Assembly (NCBI GenBank): GCA_016708315.1
Contig: JADJGC010000003.1
Span: 310,001 to 374,000 of the forward strand
DNA: 64,000 nucleotides
Direction of reading: 5' to 3'
Source: a bacterium
GTDB taxonomy: Bacteria > Zixibacteria > MSB-5A5 > CAIYYT01
Position 1 is the first letter of the stretch, and every line of letters starts with the position of its first letter. Made by a program: the position numbers and the translations under genes. Below the pieces are notes generated by a model. That model saw only the letters and a program-made list of their open reading frames with translations, was not told where the DNA came from and made no database searches. Below are positions 16,860 through 25,102 of this stretch, in pieces.

Positions 16860-17251
16860 TGAATCCGGCAAGATATCATCGTGAGATGGCGCAACGCTAT
16901 CGGATGGAAGCAGGAAAGTGCAAGAAGTGCGGACATGTTTATTTCCCGCCGCGGTTGATTTGCCGCGAGTGTCAGGGTAGAGAATTCGAGACGATAGTAT
17001 TGTCCGAGCGCGGGAAGCTGTTGAGCTTCACCGTGATTCATACGCCGGCGAGCCAGTTCAAGGACATCTCTCCTTATGCGCTGGGTATCCTTGAGACCAA
17101 GGAAGGCGCAAAGTTGACGGCGCAAATCGTCGACATGCCTGCCGACCAGATCAAGACTGGAATGGAATTGCAGATCGAGTTCCGTAGGGTTCAGACCGAT
17201 GGACACGAAGGCGTTTTGGCGTACGGCTATAAACTTGTGCCGGTGATGTAA
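16859..17251 (+). CDS. DUF35 zinc-ribbon/OB-fold scaffold protein
   Basis: A 130-residue DUF35 protein: rubredoxin-like zinc ribbon with Cys21, Cys24, Cys35 and Cys38 (CKKC and CREC), followed by an OB fold (LLSFTVIHTPASQF through AKLTAQIVDM). In the archaeal acetoacetyl-CoA thiolase/HMG-CoA synthase complex this protein bridges the two enzymes and shares their CoA pantetheine site. That role is inferred here from gene order and TAATG coupling to the thiolase. The carboxyltransferase gene follows after 6 nt. Confidence 0.92.
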   Translation: MNPARYHREMAQRYRMEAGKCKKCGHVYFPPRLICRECQGREFETIVLSERGKLLSFTVIHTPASQFKDISPYALGILETKEGAKLTAQIVDMPADQIKTGMELQIEFRRVQTDGHEGVLAYGYKLVPVM

Positions 17252-17257
17252 CGGTCG

Positions 17258-18865
17258 ATGTATCGAATAGAATCGAAGATCGACACAAAATCGCCCGAGT
17301 ACATACAGAACCAAGAAGACAACAAGCGGTTAATGGAGCAACTCCGTGACCGCTTAGAGACAGTGCGTAAGGGCGGACCGCCGCAGGCTGTCGAGCGCCA
17401 TAAATCACGCGGCAAACTGACCGCACGCGAACGACTCGCCAAGCTGTTCGACGATAACACACCGTTTGTGGAGTTGTCGCCGCTGGCTGCTTGGGAACTG
17501 TACGACAATGATGCACCAGGGGCCGGAATGGTCACCGGTGTTGGCGTCGTGCATGGTCGTGAAGTCGTCGTTGTCGCCAATGATGCGACTGTCAAGGGCG
17601 GGACATATTTCCCCATCACAATCAAGAAGCACGTGCGTGCGCAAGAAGTAGCTCGCAAGAATCATCTTCCGTGCATCTACCTAGTGGACTCTGGCGGGAT
17701 ATTCCTGCCGGAGCAATCAGGGACTTTCCCGGATCGAGATCATTTCGGAAAGATCTTTTATAATCAAGCGACACTCTCAGCATTGGGGATTCCTCAGATC
17801 GCTTGCGTTATGGGCTCTTGTACGGCTGGCGGTGCTTATGTTCCGGCGATGTCGGATGAAGCAATCATCGTACGCAAGCAGGGGACGATCTTTATTGGTG
17901 GGCCGCCGTTGGTGAAGGCTGCAACAGGTGAAGAGGTCACAGATGAGGACCTGGGCGGTGCAGATGTGCATTGCCGTATCTCCGGTACAGCCGACCACTA
18001 TGCACAAAACGATGACCACGCGATTCAGATTTGCCGCAACATCGTAGAGACTTTGGATCGCTCGAAGAAGTTCGAGCTTGATCGTGCCAAGACGGAAGAG
18101 CCGTACTATGATCCGGAAGAACTCTATGGTGTTGTTCCCACCGACTTGAAGCAACCATTTGACGTCAGAGAAGTCATTGCTCGAATTGTCGATGGGAGCC
18201 GATTCCAGGAATTCAAGGCGTTGTATGGACTGACATTGGTCTGCGGATTCGCGCGGATCCATGGATATCCGGTGGGCATTCTGGGGAACAATGGTGTGTT
18301 GTTTAGCGAATCGTCGCTCAAGGGAGCGCATTTCATTGAACTTTGCGCCAAGCGCAAGATACCTCTGATTTTCCTGCAGAACATCACCGGCTTCATTGTC
18401 GGCAAGAAATATGAGCATGGCGGAATTGCCCGTGATGGCGCAAAATTGGTACATGCTGTCGCAAATGCGCAGGTACCGAAGTTTACGGTGATAGTTGGCG
18501 GGTCGTACGGAGCCGGCAACTATGCCATGTGCGGAAGGGGATATGACCCCAATTTCTTGTGGATGTGGCCGAATGGAAAAATCTGTGTTATGGGCGGCGA
18601 ACAAGCTGCCGATGTGCTGTGGACGGTGAAAAAGTCACAGCTCGCCAAGCAGGGCGTGAAACTTACGCCTGAGATGGAAGCCGAGTTCAAACAGCCGACT
18701 CTTGCAAAGTACGAACAGGAGTCTTCGGCCTATTACTCAACTGCAAGATTATGGGACGACGGAATTGTCGATCCCAAGAAGACGCGTGATTTGCTGGCGT
18801 TGGCGATTTCAATGTCGCTCAATACGCCGATTCCGGAGCCGCAATTCGGCGTGTTTAGGATGTAA
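17258..18865 (+). CDS. mccB: methylcrotonyl-CoA carboxylase carboxyltransferase (beta) subunit
   Basis: An acyl-CoA carboxyltransferase of 535 residues, the exact size of methylcrotonyl-CoA carboxylase beta. It moves CO2 from carboxybiotin to the gamma carbon of 3-methylcrotonyl-CoA, giving 3-methylglutaconyl-CoA. Strong resemblance to MCC beta rather than propionyl-CoA carboxylase comes from GKLTARERLAKLFD, ELYDNDAPGAGMVTGVG, LVDSGGIFLPEQ, FPDRDHFGKIFYNQAT, MGSCTAGGAYVPAMSDE and GPPLVKAATGEEV. The crotonase-like N and C halves are both complete. Its stop overlaps the hydratase start (TAATG). The biotin carboxylase and carrier subunits follow in the same operon. Confidence 0.93.
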   Translation: MYRIESKIDTKSPEYIQNQEDNKRLMEQLRDRLETVRKGGPPQAVERHKSRGKLTARERLAKLFDDNTPFVELSPLAAWELYDNDAPGAGMVTGVGVVHGREVVVVANDATVKGGTYFPITIKKHVRAQEVARKNHLPCIYLVDSGGIFLPEQSGTFPDRDHFGKIFYNQATLSALGIPQIACVMGSCTAGGAYVPAMSDEAIIVRKQGTIFIGGPPLVKAATGEEVTDEDLGGADVHCRISGTADHYAQNDDHAIQICRNIVETLDRSKKFELDRAKTEEPYYDPEELYGVVPTDLKQPFDVREVIARIVDGSRFQEFKALYGLTLVCGFARIHGYPVGILGNNGVLFSESSLKGAHFIELCAKRKIPLIFLQNITGFIVGKKYEHGGIARDGAKLVHAVANAQVPKFTVIVGGSYGAGNYAMCGRGYDPNFLWMWPNGKICVMGGEQAADVLWTVKKSQLAKQGVKLTPEMEAEFKQPTLAKYEQESSAYYSTARLWDDGIVDPKKTRDLLALAISMSLNTPIPEPQFGVFRM

Positions 18866-19662
18866 TGATGAATGGTGGCAAGACAGTCAGAGTCGAAACA
18901 GCGGGTGCGATTGGAAGAGTGATCTTCTGTCGTCCGGAAGTTCACAACGCCTTCAATGCGCAGGTTATCGATGAGATGACATTTGCATTCAAGCGGCTGA
19001 AGACCGACCAGGATGTTCGCGTCGTGATCTTAACCGGCGAGGGTAAATCTTTTTGCGCCGGAGCCGATTTGAATTGGATGAGCGATGTTCGCAGTGCAGC
19101 TTACGAAGATAATCTCGATGAAGCGCGGCGACTGGCTGATTTGTTTTACGATATCTACTCTTTTCCGAAACCGGTAATTGGCCGCATAAATGGTGCGGCA
19201 ATCGGCGGTGGCACAGGCTTTGTCGCAGTTACCGATATTGCTGTAGCTGCGCAGAGTGCGGTGTTTTCTTTTAGCGAAGTCAAGATTGGCGTTGTACCTG
19301 CGTGTATTTCGCCTTACGTAATTAAGAGAGTGGGAGAAGGAAGAGCGCGCGAGTTCTTTCTTACCGGCGAACGGTTAACTGCCGAGCGCGCTTTGACCGC
19401 AGGATTGGTCAATCGCTCGGTGCCGGATGATTTGCTTGATGCGACTGTCAACGGTCTCGTAGAGTCGCTTCTATCGTCTGGTCCTGAGGCAATCAAGGTC
19501 TGCAAGCAACTGCTTCAGACTGTACCGCAACAATCAGTGGACGATTACAAAGAGTATACTGCTCGAGTCATAGCGGACTTGCGGCAATCACCAGAGGGGC
19601 AAGAGGGTATGGACGCCTTCCTGAATAAACGCAAGCCCAACTGGGTGATTGAAGGCGACTAA
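18865..19662 (+). CDS. liuC: enoyl-CoA hydratase, methylglutaconyl-CoA hydratase type
   Basis: A 265-residue crotonase-family enzyme. In this context it most likely interconverts 3-methylglutaconyl-CoA and HMG-CoA. It has the oxyanion-hole segments SFCAGADLNWM (the GADLNWM form is common in LiuC-type hydratases) and NGAAIGGGTGFVAVTDIAVA. The FSEVKIGVVPACISPYVIKRVG helix carries the catalytic Glu region. The first ATG is part of TAATGATG, so it overlaps the carboxyltransferase stop. A second ATG 3 nt on is equally possible. The biotin carboxylase gene follows after 96 nt containing a hairpin. Confidence 0.88.
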   Translation: MMNGGKTVRVETAGAIGRVIFCRPEVHNAFNAQVIDEMTFAFKRLKTDQDVRVVILTGEGKSFCAGADLNWMSDVRSAAYEDNLDEARRLADLFYDIYSFPKPVIGRINGAAIGGGTGFVAVTDIAVAAQSAVFSFSEVKIGVVPACISPYVIKRVGEGRAREFFLTGERLTAERALTAGLVNRSVPDDLLDATVNGLVESLLSSGPEAIKVCKQLLQTVPQQSVDDYKEYTARVIADLRQSPEGQEGMDAFLNKRKPNWVIEGD

Positions 19663-19717
19663 AGCCAGGAAAACAGGCAGCGAGAACTGCCACAACAAAA
19701 ATGAGAATAAGCTGTGC

Positions 19718-19741
19718 GCGGCCCACGAAGAACATGGCCGC
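19718..19741. other. intercistronic hairpin
   Basis: GCGGCC (19718-19723) and GGCCGC (19736-19741) form a perfect 6-bp GC stem with a 12-nt loop between the hydratase and biotin carboxylase genes. No T-run follows, so an mRNA-processing or attenuation element is more likely than a terminator. Confidence 0.4.
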
Positions 19742-19758
19742 TCAATAGATTGTGATAG

Positions 19759-21243
19759 ATGCTCAAAAAAATCTTAATCGCCAACCGCGGAGAGATTGCG
19801 GTTCGCATCATGCGTGCCGCCCGCGAAATGGGGATACCGACGGTTTCGGTCTATTCCGAGGCCGATCGCGAAGCCCTGCATGTCCGTCTCGCAACTGAGG
19901 CTGTATTACTTGGACCAGCGCCGGCCAACGAGAGTTATCTCGTCATTCCCAAGCTGATTGATGCCGCGAAGAAAACGGGGTGCGATTCTGTCCACCCGGG
20001 CTATGGCTTTCTGGCGGAGAACGCCGAATTCGCTCAAGCAGTTCAGGATGCCAAGCTGACGTTTATCGGCCCGCAACCGAGGGCGATTCGAGCTTTGGGA
20101 AACAAGCTTGGCGCGCGTTCGATGATGTCCAAGGCTAACGTGCCGACAGTTCCTGGCGGCGAAGTCAAGTCCGGCAGCATCGACGATTTCAAATCGTTGG
20201 CGAACAAGATCGGCTACCCAATCATTGTCAAGGCAGCTGCCGGCGGCGGGGGCAAAGGAATGCGCATTGTCAACGACGAGGCGCAATTGCAGGAGGCCGT
20301 AGAAGCCGCACAGCGGGAAGCTAAGTCGTCGTTTGGCGATGCAACGGTGTATCTCGAAAAATACCTCAGCCATCCGCGCCACATCGAAGTACAGGTAATT
20401 GCGGACAGTTTTGGCCACACGATTCACCTCTTCGAGCGCGAGTGCTCAATTCAAAGACGACATCAGAAAATTATCGAAGAAACTCCATCGCTGGCGTTGA
20501 CTCCTGAACTTCGCACTAAAATGGGTGACGCGGCAGTTGCAGCGGCTAAGGCGGCTTCGTACATCTCAGCGGGTACTGTCGAATTTCTGTATGATAACGG
20601 CAACTTCTATTTCCTTGAGGTGAACACGCGAATTCAGGTAGAGCACCCGATTACTGAGATGGTAACCGGTATTGATCTCGTCAAAGAGCAGATCCGCATC
20701 GCCTCGGGAGACCAACTTTCATTTTCCCAGTCGGATGTTAAGATGCGCGGCCATGCAACCGAGTGTCGCATCTATGCAGAAGATCCTGCGACCGGATTCT
20801 TGCCTTCTCCGGGAAAGATACTGCATCTCAAGGAGCCGGTAGGGGGAAATGTTCGTGTTGATAGCGGCGTTTATTCCGGGTTCGAAGTGCCGATCTACTA
20901 CGATCCAATCTTGTCGAAAGTAATAGCGTTGGGACGCACTCGCGACGAATCGATTGATCGAATGATTTTGGCGCTGAAAGACTATCGTATAGTTGGAATC
21001 AAGAACAATGTTCGATTCCTCATTGATTGTCTTAGCCATCCGGAATACAGAGCCGGAAATCTCTTCACAGGCTTCATTGATAAGTACCTGCCCGAATGGG
21101 CGGAATCGGAATCCGACAAAGAGCTTGATGCAGCGTACGCTGGAGCGGCTTTGGCAATGTCGGGAAAGGCCGCGGCGTCATCTGATACGCTTCAGGAGCT
21201 GGAGATTTCTCCCTGGCAAGCATTGGGATCTTGGGAGCTGTAA
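19759..21243 (+). CDS. acyl-CoA carboxylase, biotin carboxylase subunit
   Basis: A biotin carboxylase of 494 residues that makes carboxybiotin from ATP and bicarbonate. It starts KILIANRGEIAVRIMRAARE and has the ATP-grasp glycine loop KAAAGGGGKGMRIV, HIEVQVIADSFGHTIHL, ERECSIQRRHQKIIEE and FLEVNTRIQVEHPITEM with the catalytic Glu/Arg cluster. It is slightly longer at the C-terminus than AccC. Together with the adjacent carboxyltransferase and the biotin carrier it completes a methylcrotonyl-CoA carboxylase whose alpha chain is split into two proteins. The TAA stop overlaps the carrier start (TAATG). Confidence 0.93.
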   Translation: MLKKILIANRGEIAVRIMRAAREMGIPTVSVYSEADREALHVRLATEAVLLGPAPANESYLVIPKLIDAAKKTGCDSVHPGYGFLAENAEFAQAVQDAKLTFIGPQPRAIRALGNKLGARSMMSKANVPTVPGGEVKSGSIDDFKSLANKIGYPIIVKAAAGGGGKGMRIVNDEAQLQEAVEAAQREAKSSFGDATVYLEKYLSHPRHIEVQVIADSFGHTIHLFERECSIQRRHQKIIEETPSLALTPELRTKMGDAAVAAAKAASYISAGTVEFLYDNGNFYFLEVNTRIQVEHPITEMVTGIDLVKEQIRIASGDQLSFSQSDVKMRGHATECRIYAEDPATGFLPSPGKILHLKEPVGGNVRVDSGVYSGFEVPIYYDPILSKVIALGRTRDESIDRMILALKDYRIVGIKNNVRFLIDCLSHPEYRAGNLFTGFIDKYLPEWAESESDKELDAAYAGAALAMSGKAAASSDTLQELEISPWQALGSWEL

Positions 21244-21749
21244 TGGATCTGAAGTTATTCCGCAACGAAACGGCAGTTGACATTCGCGCCGAACGTGAAG
21301 GCGAGAAACTGCTGATTGTACGCGACGGCAAGAATCAGCGTTATGAAGTGACGCCATGCGGTGAAAACGAATTCATTCTGCGCAATGCTACAAAGGTGAT
21401 GCGAGTGACGGCGATAAGGGCTCGCAACAAGGTATTCGTTCTCACCGACAACGAATCGTATGTGTTTGATCTCCCGGCGGCTAAGGACGCCGATTCGTTT
21501 GGGTCGGAGCAGAGTGATCACGGTGACAAATCAAAGATCACCGCACCGATGCCCGGCAAGGTTGTCAAAGTTCTGGTGAAGGCAGGCGACAAAGTCGCAC
21601 CTAAACAGAAGATGATCATTGTCGAAGCGATGAAGATGGAGAATCCGCTGGTTGCACCTTTCGCTGCAGAGGTCAAAGCTATTAACTGCATTGAAGGCGA
21701 ACTTGTCGATTCCGACAAAATCCTCGTTGAGCTATCGAAGACCGAGTAG
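21243..21749 (+). CDS. biotin carboxyl carrier subunit
   Basis: A 168-residue biotin/lipoyl attachment protein. The C-terminal domain carries EAMKMEN with biotin-acceptor Lys131, preceded by ITAPMPGKVVKVLVKAGDKV and followed by the capping strands to the end. Residues 1-90 form a beta-rich region like the BT domain that joins carrier to carboxylase in single-chain MCC/PCC alpha subunits. The start is the ATG within TAATG at 21243. The frame is open upstream, but there it is inside the carboxylase gene. It is the last gene of the operon. Confidence 0.92.
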   Translation: MDLKLFRNETAVDIRAEREGEKLLIVRDGKNQRYEVTPCGENEFILRNATKVMRVTAIRARNKVFVLTDNESYVFDLPAAKDADSFGSEQSDHGDKSKITAPMPGKVVKVLVKAGDKVAPKQKMIIVEAMKMENPLVAPFAAEVKAINCIEGELVDSDKILVELSKTE

Positions 21750-21924
21750 GTGTTACTGAAATAGACGTAAAGTCTGAGTCGAGCAAACTCGGACTTTCGA
21801 ATTCGCTGCCAGTACATGCCTCCTTCCCAATAAACGCAAACAATCTCGATTCACAATTCGCCTAATGTTTCTTGCACGTCTCTCCGATAATCGGAAAAGA
21901 CAGGACATCAGAGCAAGGACGAGT

Positions 21925-22125
21925 ATGCGCGAGAATAAACCCATTATTAAATGTCAATACACAGATGTCTGCTACTTAGCGGAATCACTTCAATGTTACG
22001 GTTACAAACTTGACTGCGTTCTTTACACTAAGACAAACGGTGGAGCAGTAACCGAAGAGGATTTCCATAAAGCTGTCAACGAGCTCATCAATAAGAGCAA
22101 GTCGCACAAATTGATTCCACGCTGA
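21925..22125 (+). CDS. small four-cysteine hypothetical protein
   Basis: A 66-residue soluble protein of unknown family with four cysteines in its first half (KCQYTDVC, then LQCYGYKLDC: spacing C-x5-C-x7-C-x6-C), a pattern that could bind a metal. The C-terminal half is a predicted helix rich in Lys and Glu. The ATG at 21925 follows AAGGACGAG. An upstream in-frame ATG at 21865 lacks a ribosome-binding site. It lies between the acyl-CoA operon and the sigma-54-type promoter of the flagellar operon, and could belong to neither. Function unknown. Confidence 0.55.
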   Translation: MRENKPIIKCQYTDVCYLAESLQCYGYKLDCVLYTKTNGGAVTEEDFHKAVNELINKSKSHKLIPR

Positions 22126-22248
22126 GAAAATTATAGGCCACTGCGCGGAAATTATTTCTGTATTCATCTTAATCCAATCCCTTTCCGTCAAAAACTTCAT
22201 GGTTCTAACTGAACCAATTACAACGACTTAACAGAATAGTCCTCAGGG

Positions 22249-22265
22249 TTGGCAGGCCTCTTGCA
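22249..22265 (+). promoter_or_regulatory. sigma-54-type promoter of the flgF operon
   Basis: TTGGCAGGCCTCTTGCA matches the sigma-54 consensus YTGGCACGRNNNTTGCW at all but two defined positions, with GG (-24) and GC (-12) at the required spacing. Transcription would start about 12 nt downstream, just before the flgF ATG at 22288. An enhancer-binding activator would be needed. None is encoded in this window. Confidence 0.8.
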
Positions 22266-22287
22266 ATAGCTGTGGCTGAGTATTGCT

Positions 22288-23022
22288 ATGATTAAAGGTA
22301 TTTACAACACAGCAGCATCGATGGTCCCTCGCGTTCGCAAACAAGAGGTGATCGCAAACAACATGGCTAACGCCGAGACTGCCGGATACAAGCAGGACTC
22401 ATTGTTCTTGCGTGTCTTCAAGAGTCAGCCAGAAGTCAAAAGTCTCAAGAATCTGAATGGTCCTTCCTGGGGAGTTCGGATGATTGACAAACTGTATGTC
22501 GATCATACTGAAGGTTCTCTAGAAGCGACCGGCCGTGATCTGGATGTTGCCATTCAAGGCGATGGTTTCTTCGTAGTCGAGACACCGACCGGAGAAGCTT
22601 ACACCCGCAACGGCAGTTTCACTCTTGGTCCCGATGGCACGCTGGTCAATGCTGATGGATTTCCAGTCCTCTCCGAAGGCGGACCAATCACTCTTACAGA
22701 TGAAAAGGTCACTATCGGAACTGACGGAGTGGTCACACTTGGCAACGCTCTTGTCAGTCGCTTGAGATTGGTCGCGTTTGAAGACGCTGGTGAACTGATT
22801 AAGACATCGGGCACACTATTTAAGGCCCCGGCAAATGTACTGCCAATCGCACCTGCCACGATGAACGTGCGGCAGGGATATCTTGAAAAGTCGAATGTAA
22901 ACATCATGCGCGAAATGGTCGACATGATCGACTCATATCGCATGTTTGAAACCGGGCAGAAGATGATCCAGATACAGGATGACACTTTGTCCAAGGCAGT
23001 AAACGAACTGCCGCGAGTTTAA
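22288..23022 (+). CDS. flgF: flagellar basal-body rod protein, FlgF-type
   Basis: A proximal-rod subunit of the FlgF/FlgG family with 244 residues, exported by the flagellar type III apparatus and assembled in the periplasm. It has the N-terminal rod signature RKQEVIANNMANAETAGYKQDS, the core LDVAIQGDGFFVVETPTGEAYTRNGSF and the C-terminal heptad helix LEKSNVNIMREMVDMIDSYRMFE. It is assigned FlgF rather than FlgG by its position before a clear flgG and its shorter length. It is the first gene of a long flagellar operon 23 nt downstream of a sigma-54-type promoter. Confidence 0.88.
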   Translation: MIKGIYNTAASMVPRVRKQEVIANNMANAETAGYKQDSLFLRVFKSQPEVKSLKNLNGPSWGVRMIDKLYVDHTEGSLEATGRDLDVAIQGDGFFVVETPTGEAYTRNGSFTLGPDGTLVNADGFPVLSEGGPITLTDEKVTIGTDGVVTLGNALVSRLRLVAFEDAGELIKTSGTLFKAPANVLPIAPATMNVRQGYLEKSNVNIMREMVDMIDSYRMFETGQKMIQIQDDTLSKAVNELPRV

Positions 23023-23036
23023 GGGAGTAAGGTAAG

Positions 23037-23825
23037 ATGATTAGATCTCTCAGAACTGCTGCATCCGGAATGTCCGCCCAGCAAATGAATGTTGACAACA
23101 TTGCGAACAACCTCGCGAACGTGAATACGACCGGCTTCAAGAAGTCCAAGGTCGAGTTTCAAGACATTATGTACCAGTCACTGCGGAAGCCCGGGGTGAC
23201 CGCATCGACAGGTGCAGTGACACCGACGTCACTCGATATCGGCTACGGCACACGCCCGGTTGCAACTACCCGACAGTTTTCAGTTGGAGAACTTTCGCAG
23301 ACGGGGAATCCGCTTGACGTCGCAATCGACGGTGATGGATTCTATCAAATCCAGAAACCGGACGGCACAACAGCATACACTCGTGACGGCAGTCTGAAAT
23401 TGACCGCCGATGGCCGCCTTGCGACATCCGATGGTTTCTACTTAACACCCGATATCACAATTCCTGAAGACGCGATTTCAATTTCGATCGGCTTTGATGG
23501 ACGAGTCTCGGTCAATCAGGCCGGTTCCAACGATCCGCAAGAAGTTGGGCAGATTGAATTGGCGCGGTTCATCAACCCGGCTGGACTTTCGGCAATCGGT
23601 CACAACCTTTACGAAGAGACACCGGCATCTGGCGCTCCAATTACCTGCACGGCTTCGGAAGACGGATTCGGAAAGATCAATCAGGGTTACCTGGAAATGT
23701 CCAACGTCGATGTCGTGAGTGAAATGGTGAACATGATTGTCGCGCAACGCGCATACGAAATCAACTCCAAAGCAATCCAAACTGCCGACGACATGAGCAG
23801 CTTGGTCAACAACCTGAAGAGATAG
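23037..23825 (+). CDS. flgG: flagellar distal-rod protein FlgG
   Basis: A distal-rod protein of 262 residues, the usual FlgG length. Visible are the start MIRSLRTAASGMSAQQMNVD, NNLANVNTTGFKKSKVEFQD, the FlgG-specific loop following DIMYQS, LDVAIDGDGFYQIQ with TRDGSLKL, and the C-terminal LEMSNVDVVSEMVNMIVAQRAYE. It is secreted through the flagellar export gate and builds the drive-shaft above FlgF. The spacing to flgF is 14 nt, with GGGAGTAAGG before the ATG. It is followed 2 nt later by flgA. Confidence 0.95.
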   Translation: MIRSLRTAASGMSAQQMNVDNIANNLANVNTTGFKKSKVEFQDIMYQSLRKPGVTASTGAVTPTSLDIGYGTRPVATTRQFSVGELSQTGNPLDVAIDGDGFYQIQKPDGTTAYTRDGSLKLTADGRLATSDGFYLTPDITIPEDAISISIGFDGRVSVNQAGSNDPQEVGQIELARFINPAGLSAIGHNLYEETPASGAPITCTASEDGFGKINQGYLEMSNVDVVSEMVNMIVAQRAYEINSKAIQTADDMSSLVNNLKR

Positions 23826-23827
23826 CC

Positions 23828-24517
23828 GTGATTAAGAGATTACTTACTACAGTCGCCTCACTACTAATGTTGCTCGCAGCGAGTCACGTTCAAGCAACAA
23901 AGAATACTCCACTGGAGATTGAGAATGCGTTGCGACTTCAGCTCATCGATACCAACTACGAGTATCTGATAACGCTTTCCACGGTGCCTCCGGTGTTTCC
24001 GGAAGTCTACGACAGCCTTCGAGTCGAAATGATTGGCGAGTCGCAACCATTCGGCAATTGCTGGTTCAAGGTGTTTGTATATGCAAATCAGACAATCGTC
24101 GCTAATGCTACCCTCAACGCGCAGGTCCGTTGGTATCAGGATGCTCTAGTCTCGACACGAAATGTTCCTCGCGGTGAAGCGCTGTCCGCTGACATGTTCA
24201 CCGCAATGCGGCGAGAGATCAACTCACTTACCGACCCCTTTGTCGCAACAATTGACGACATCGAGGGCATGGAAGCAAGCCGCACGATTCCGCAAGGGAA
24301 GACCCTGACATACGGCATGGTCAAGCCTGAGGAAGTGATCAAGCGTGGTGACCACGTCACGATCATGTTCCGTTCCGGCAGCGTCCAAATCACCGCATCG
24401 GGTGAAGCTCGTCAGGCAGGAGCACGCGGCGAGTCGATCAAAGTCAAGAATCTGTTAACGAACAAGATCATAATGGCAGAGGTTCAGGATGAACAGCTTG
24501 TTACAGTCGTACGCTAA
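23828..24517 (+). CDS. flgA: flagellar P-ring assembly chaperone FlgA
   Basis: A periplasmic chaperone for P-ring (FlgI) assembly, 229 residues, beginning at a GTG 2 nt after the flgG stop. The signal peptide is about residues 1-22 (LLTTVASLLMLLAASHVQA). The C-terminal half is an SAF domain: VSTRNVPRGEALSADMF, RTIPQGKTLTYGMV and IKRGDHVTIMFRSGSVQI are diagnostic. The last 29 nt overlap the flgH start, indicating coupled expression of the ring genes flgA-flgH-flgI. Confidence 0.9.
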   Translation: MIKRLLTTVASLLMLLAASHVQATKNTPLEIENALRLQLIDTNYEYLITLSTVPPVFPEVYDSLRVEMIGESQPFGNCWFKVFVYANQTIVANATLNAQVRWYQDALVSTRNVPRGEALSADMFTAMRREINSLTDPFVATIDDIEGMEASRTIPQGKTLTYGMVKPEEVIKRGDHVTIMFRSGSVQITASGEARQAGARGESIKVKNLLTNKIIMAEVQDEQLVTVVR

Positions 24518-25088
24518 AATTGCAGCATTGATGCTGTTGTTTGCTGGAATATCAGCACCGTCATTACACGCCCAGCGTGTCGGTACGGACGGATCTTTCT
24601 TCACAGACATAAAAGCCCACCGGGTCGGAGATCTGCTTACGGTTATCATTTACGAAAGCACGGAAGCTTCGAATGAGTCGGCGATGAAGACGGAAGAATC
24701 AAGCGATGGTTCAACCAATAGCACCGGCGGCGTTGGACCGCTCAATTTCATTCCATTGTTCTCAGCAAATAACGCCAGCGAGACAGCTTACGACGGCAAA
24801 GGCTCAAACAGCCGGCGTGGAAGCATTCGCGCGCGGATGACTGTCGAAGTTATCGCCGAGCGGAACAACGGTGACCTTGTTATCCAAGGCTCGCGCAACA
24901 TCGAGATCAATGCAGAACAAGAAACTATGGTGCTGAGCGGGATCGTGCGCCGCGCCGATGTCAACCCTGACAACACGGTCAACTCTTACAACATCGCAAA
25001 CGCAAAGATTAATTACACCGGCAAGGGACCAGCCGCAGATGGTTCCAAACCTGGCCTCATTACCAGAATTCTCAATTGGGTTTTCTAA
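24489..25088 (+). CDS. flgH: flagellar L-ring protein FlgH
   Basis: Outer-membrane L-ring subunit of 199 residues, somewhat shorter than the enteric protein. It has the FlgH features FFTDIKAHRVGDLLTVIIYE, SNSRRGSIRARMTVEVI, NGDLVIQGSRNIEIN and the ending GLITRILNWVF. FlgH is normally a lipoprotein. Here the signal sequence ends SLHAQR, typical for signal peptidase I, and the whole chain lacks cysteine, so it cannot be lipidated. It overlaps flgA by 29 nt and is followed by flgI. Its presence implies an outer membrane. Confidence 0.9.
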   Translation: MNSLLQSYAKIAALMLLFAGISAPSLHAQRVGTDGSFFTDIKAHRVGDLLTVIIYESTEASNESAMKTEESSDGSTNSTGGVGPLNFIPLFSANNASETAYDGKGSNSRRGSIRARMTVEVIAERNNGDLVIQGSRNIEINAEQETMVLSGIVRRADVNPDNTVNSYNIANAKINYTGKGPAADGSKPGLITRILNWVF

Positions 25089-25102
25089 GGAGCATGGACG
25101 CT

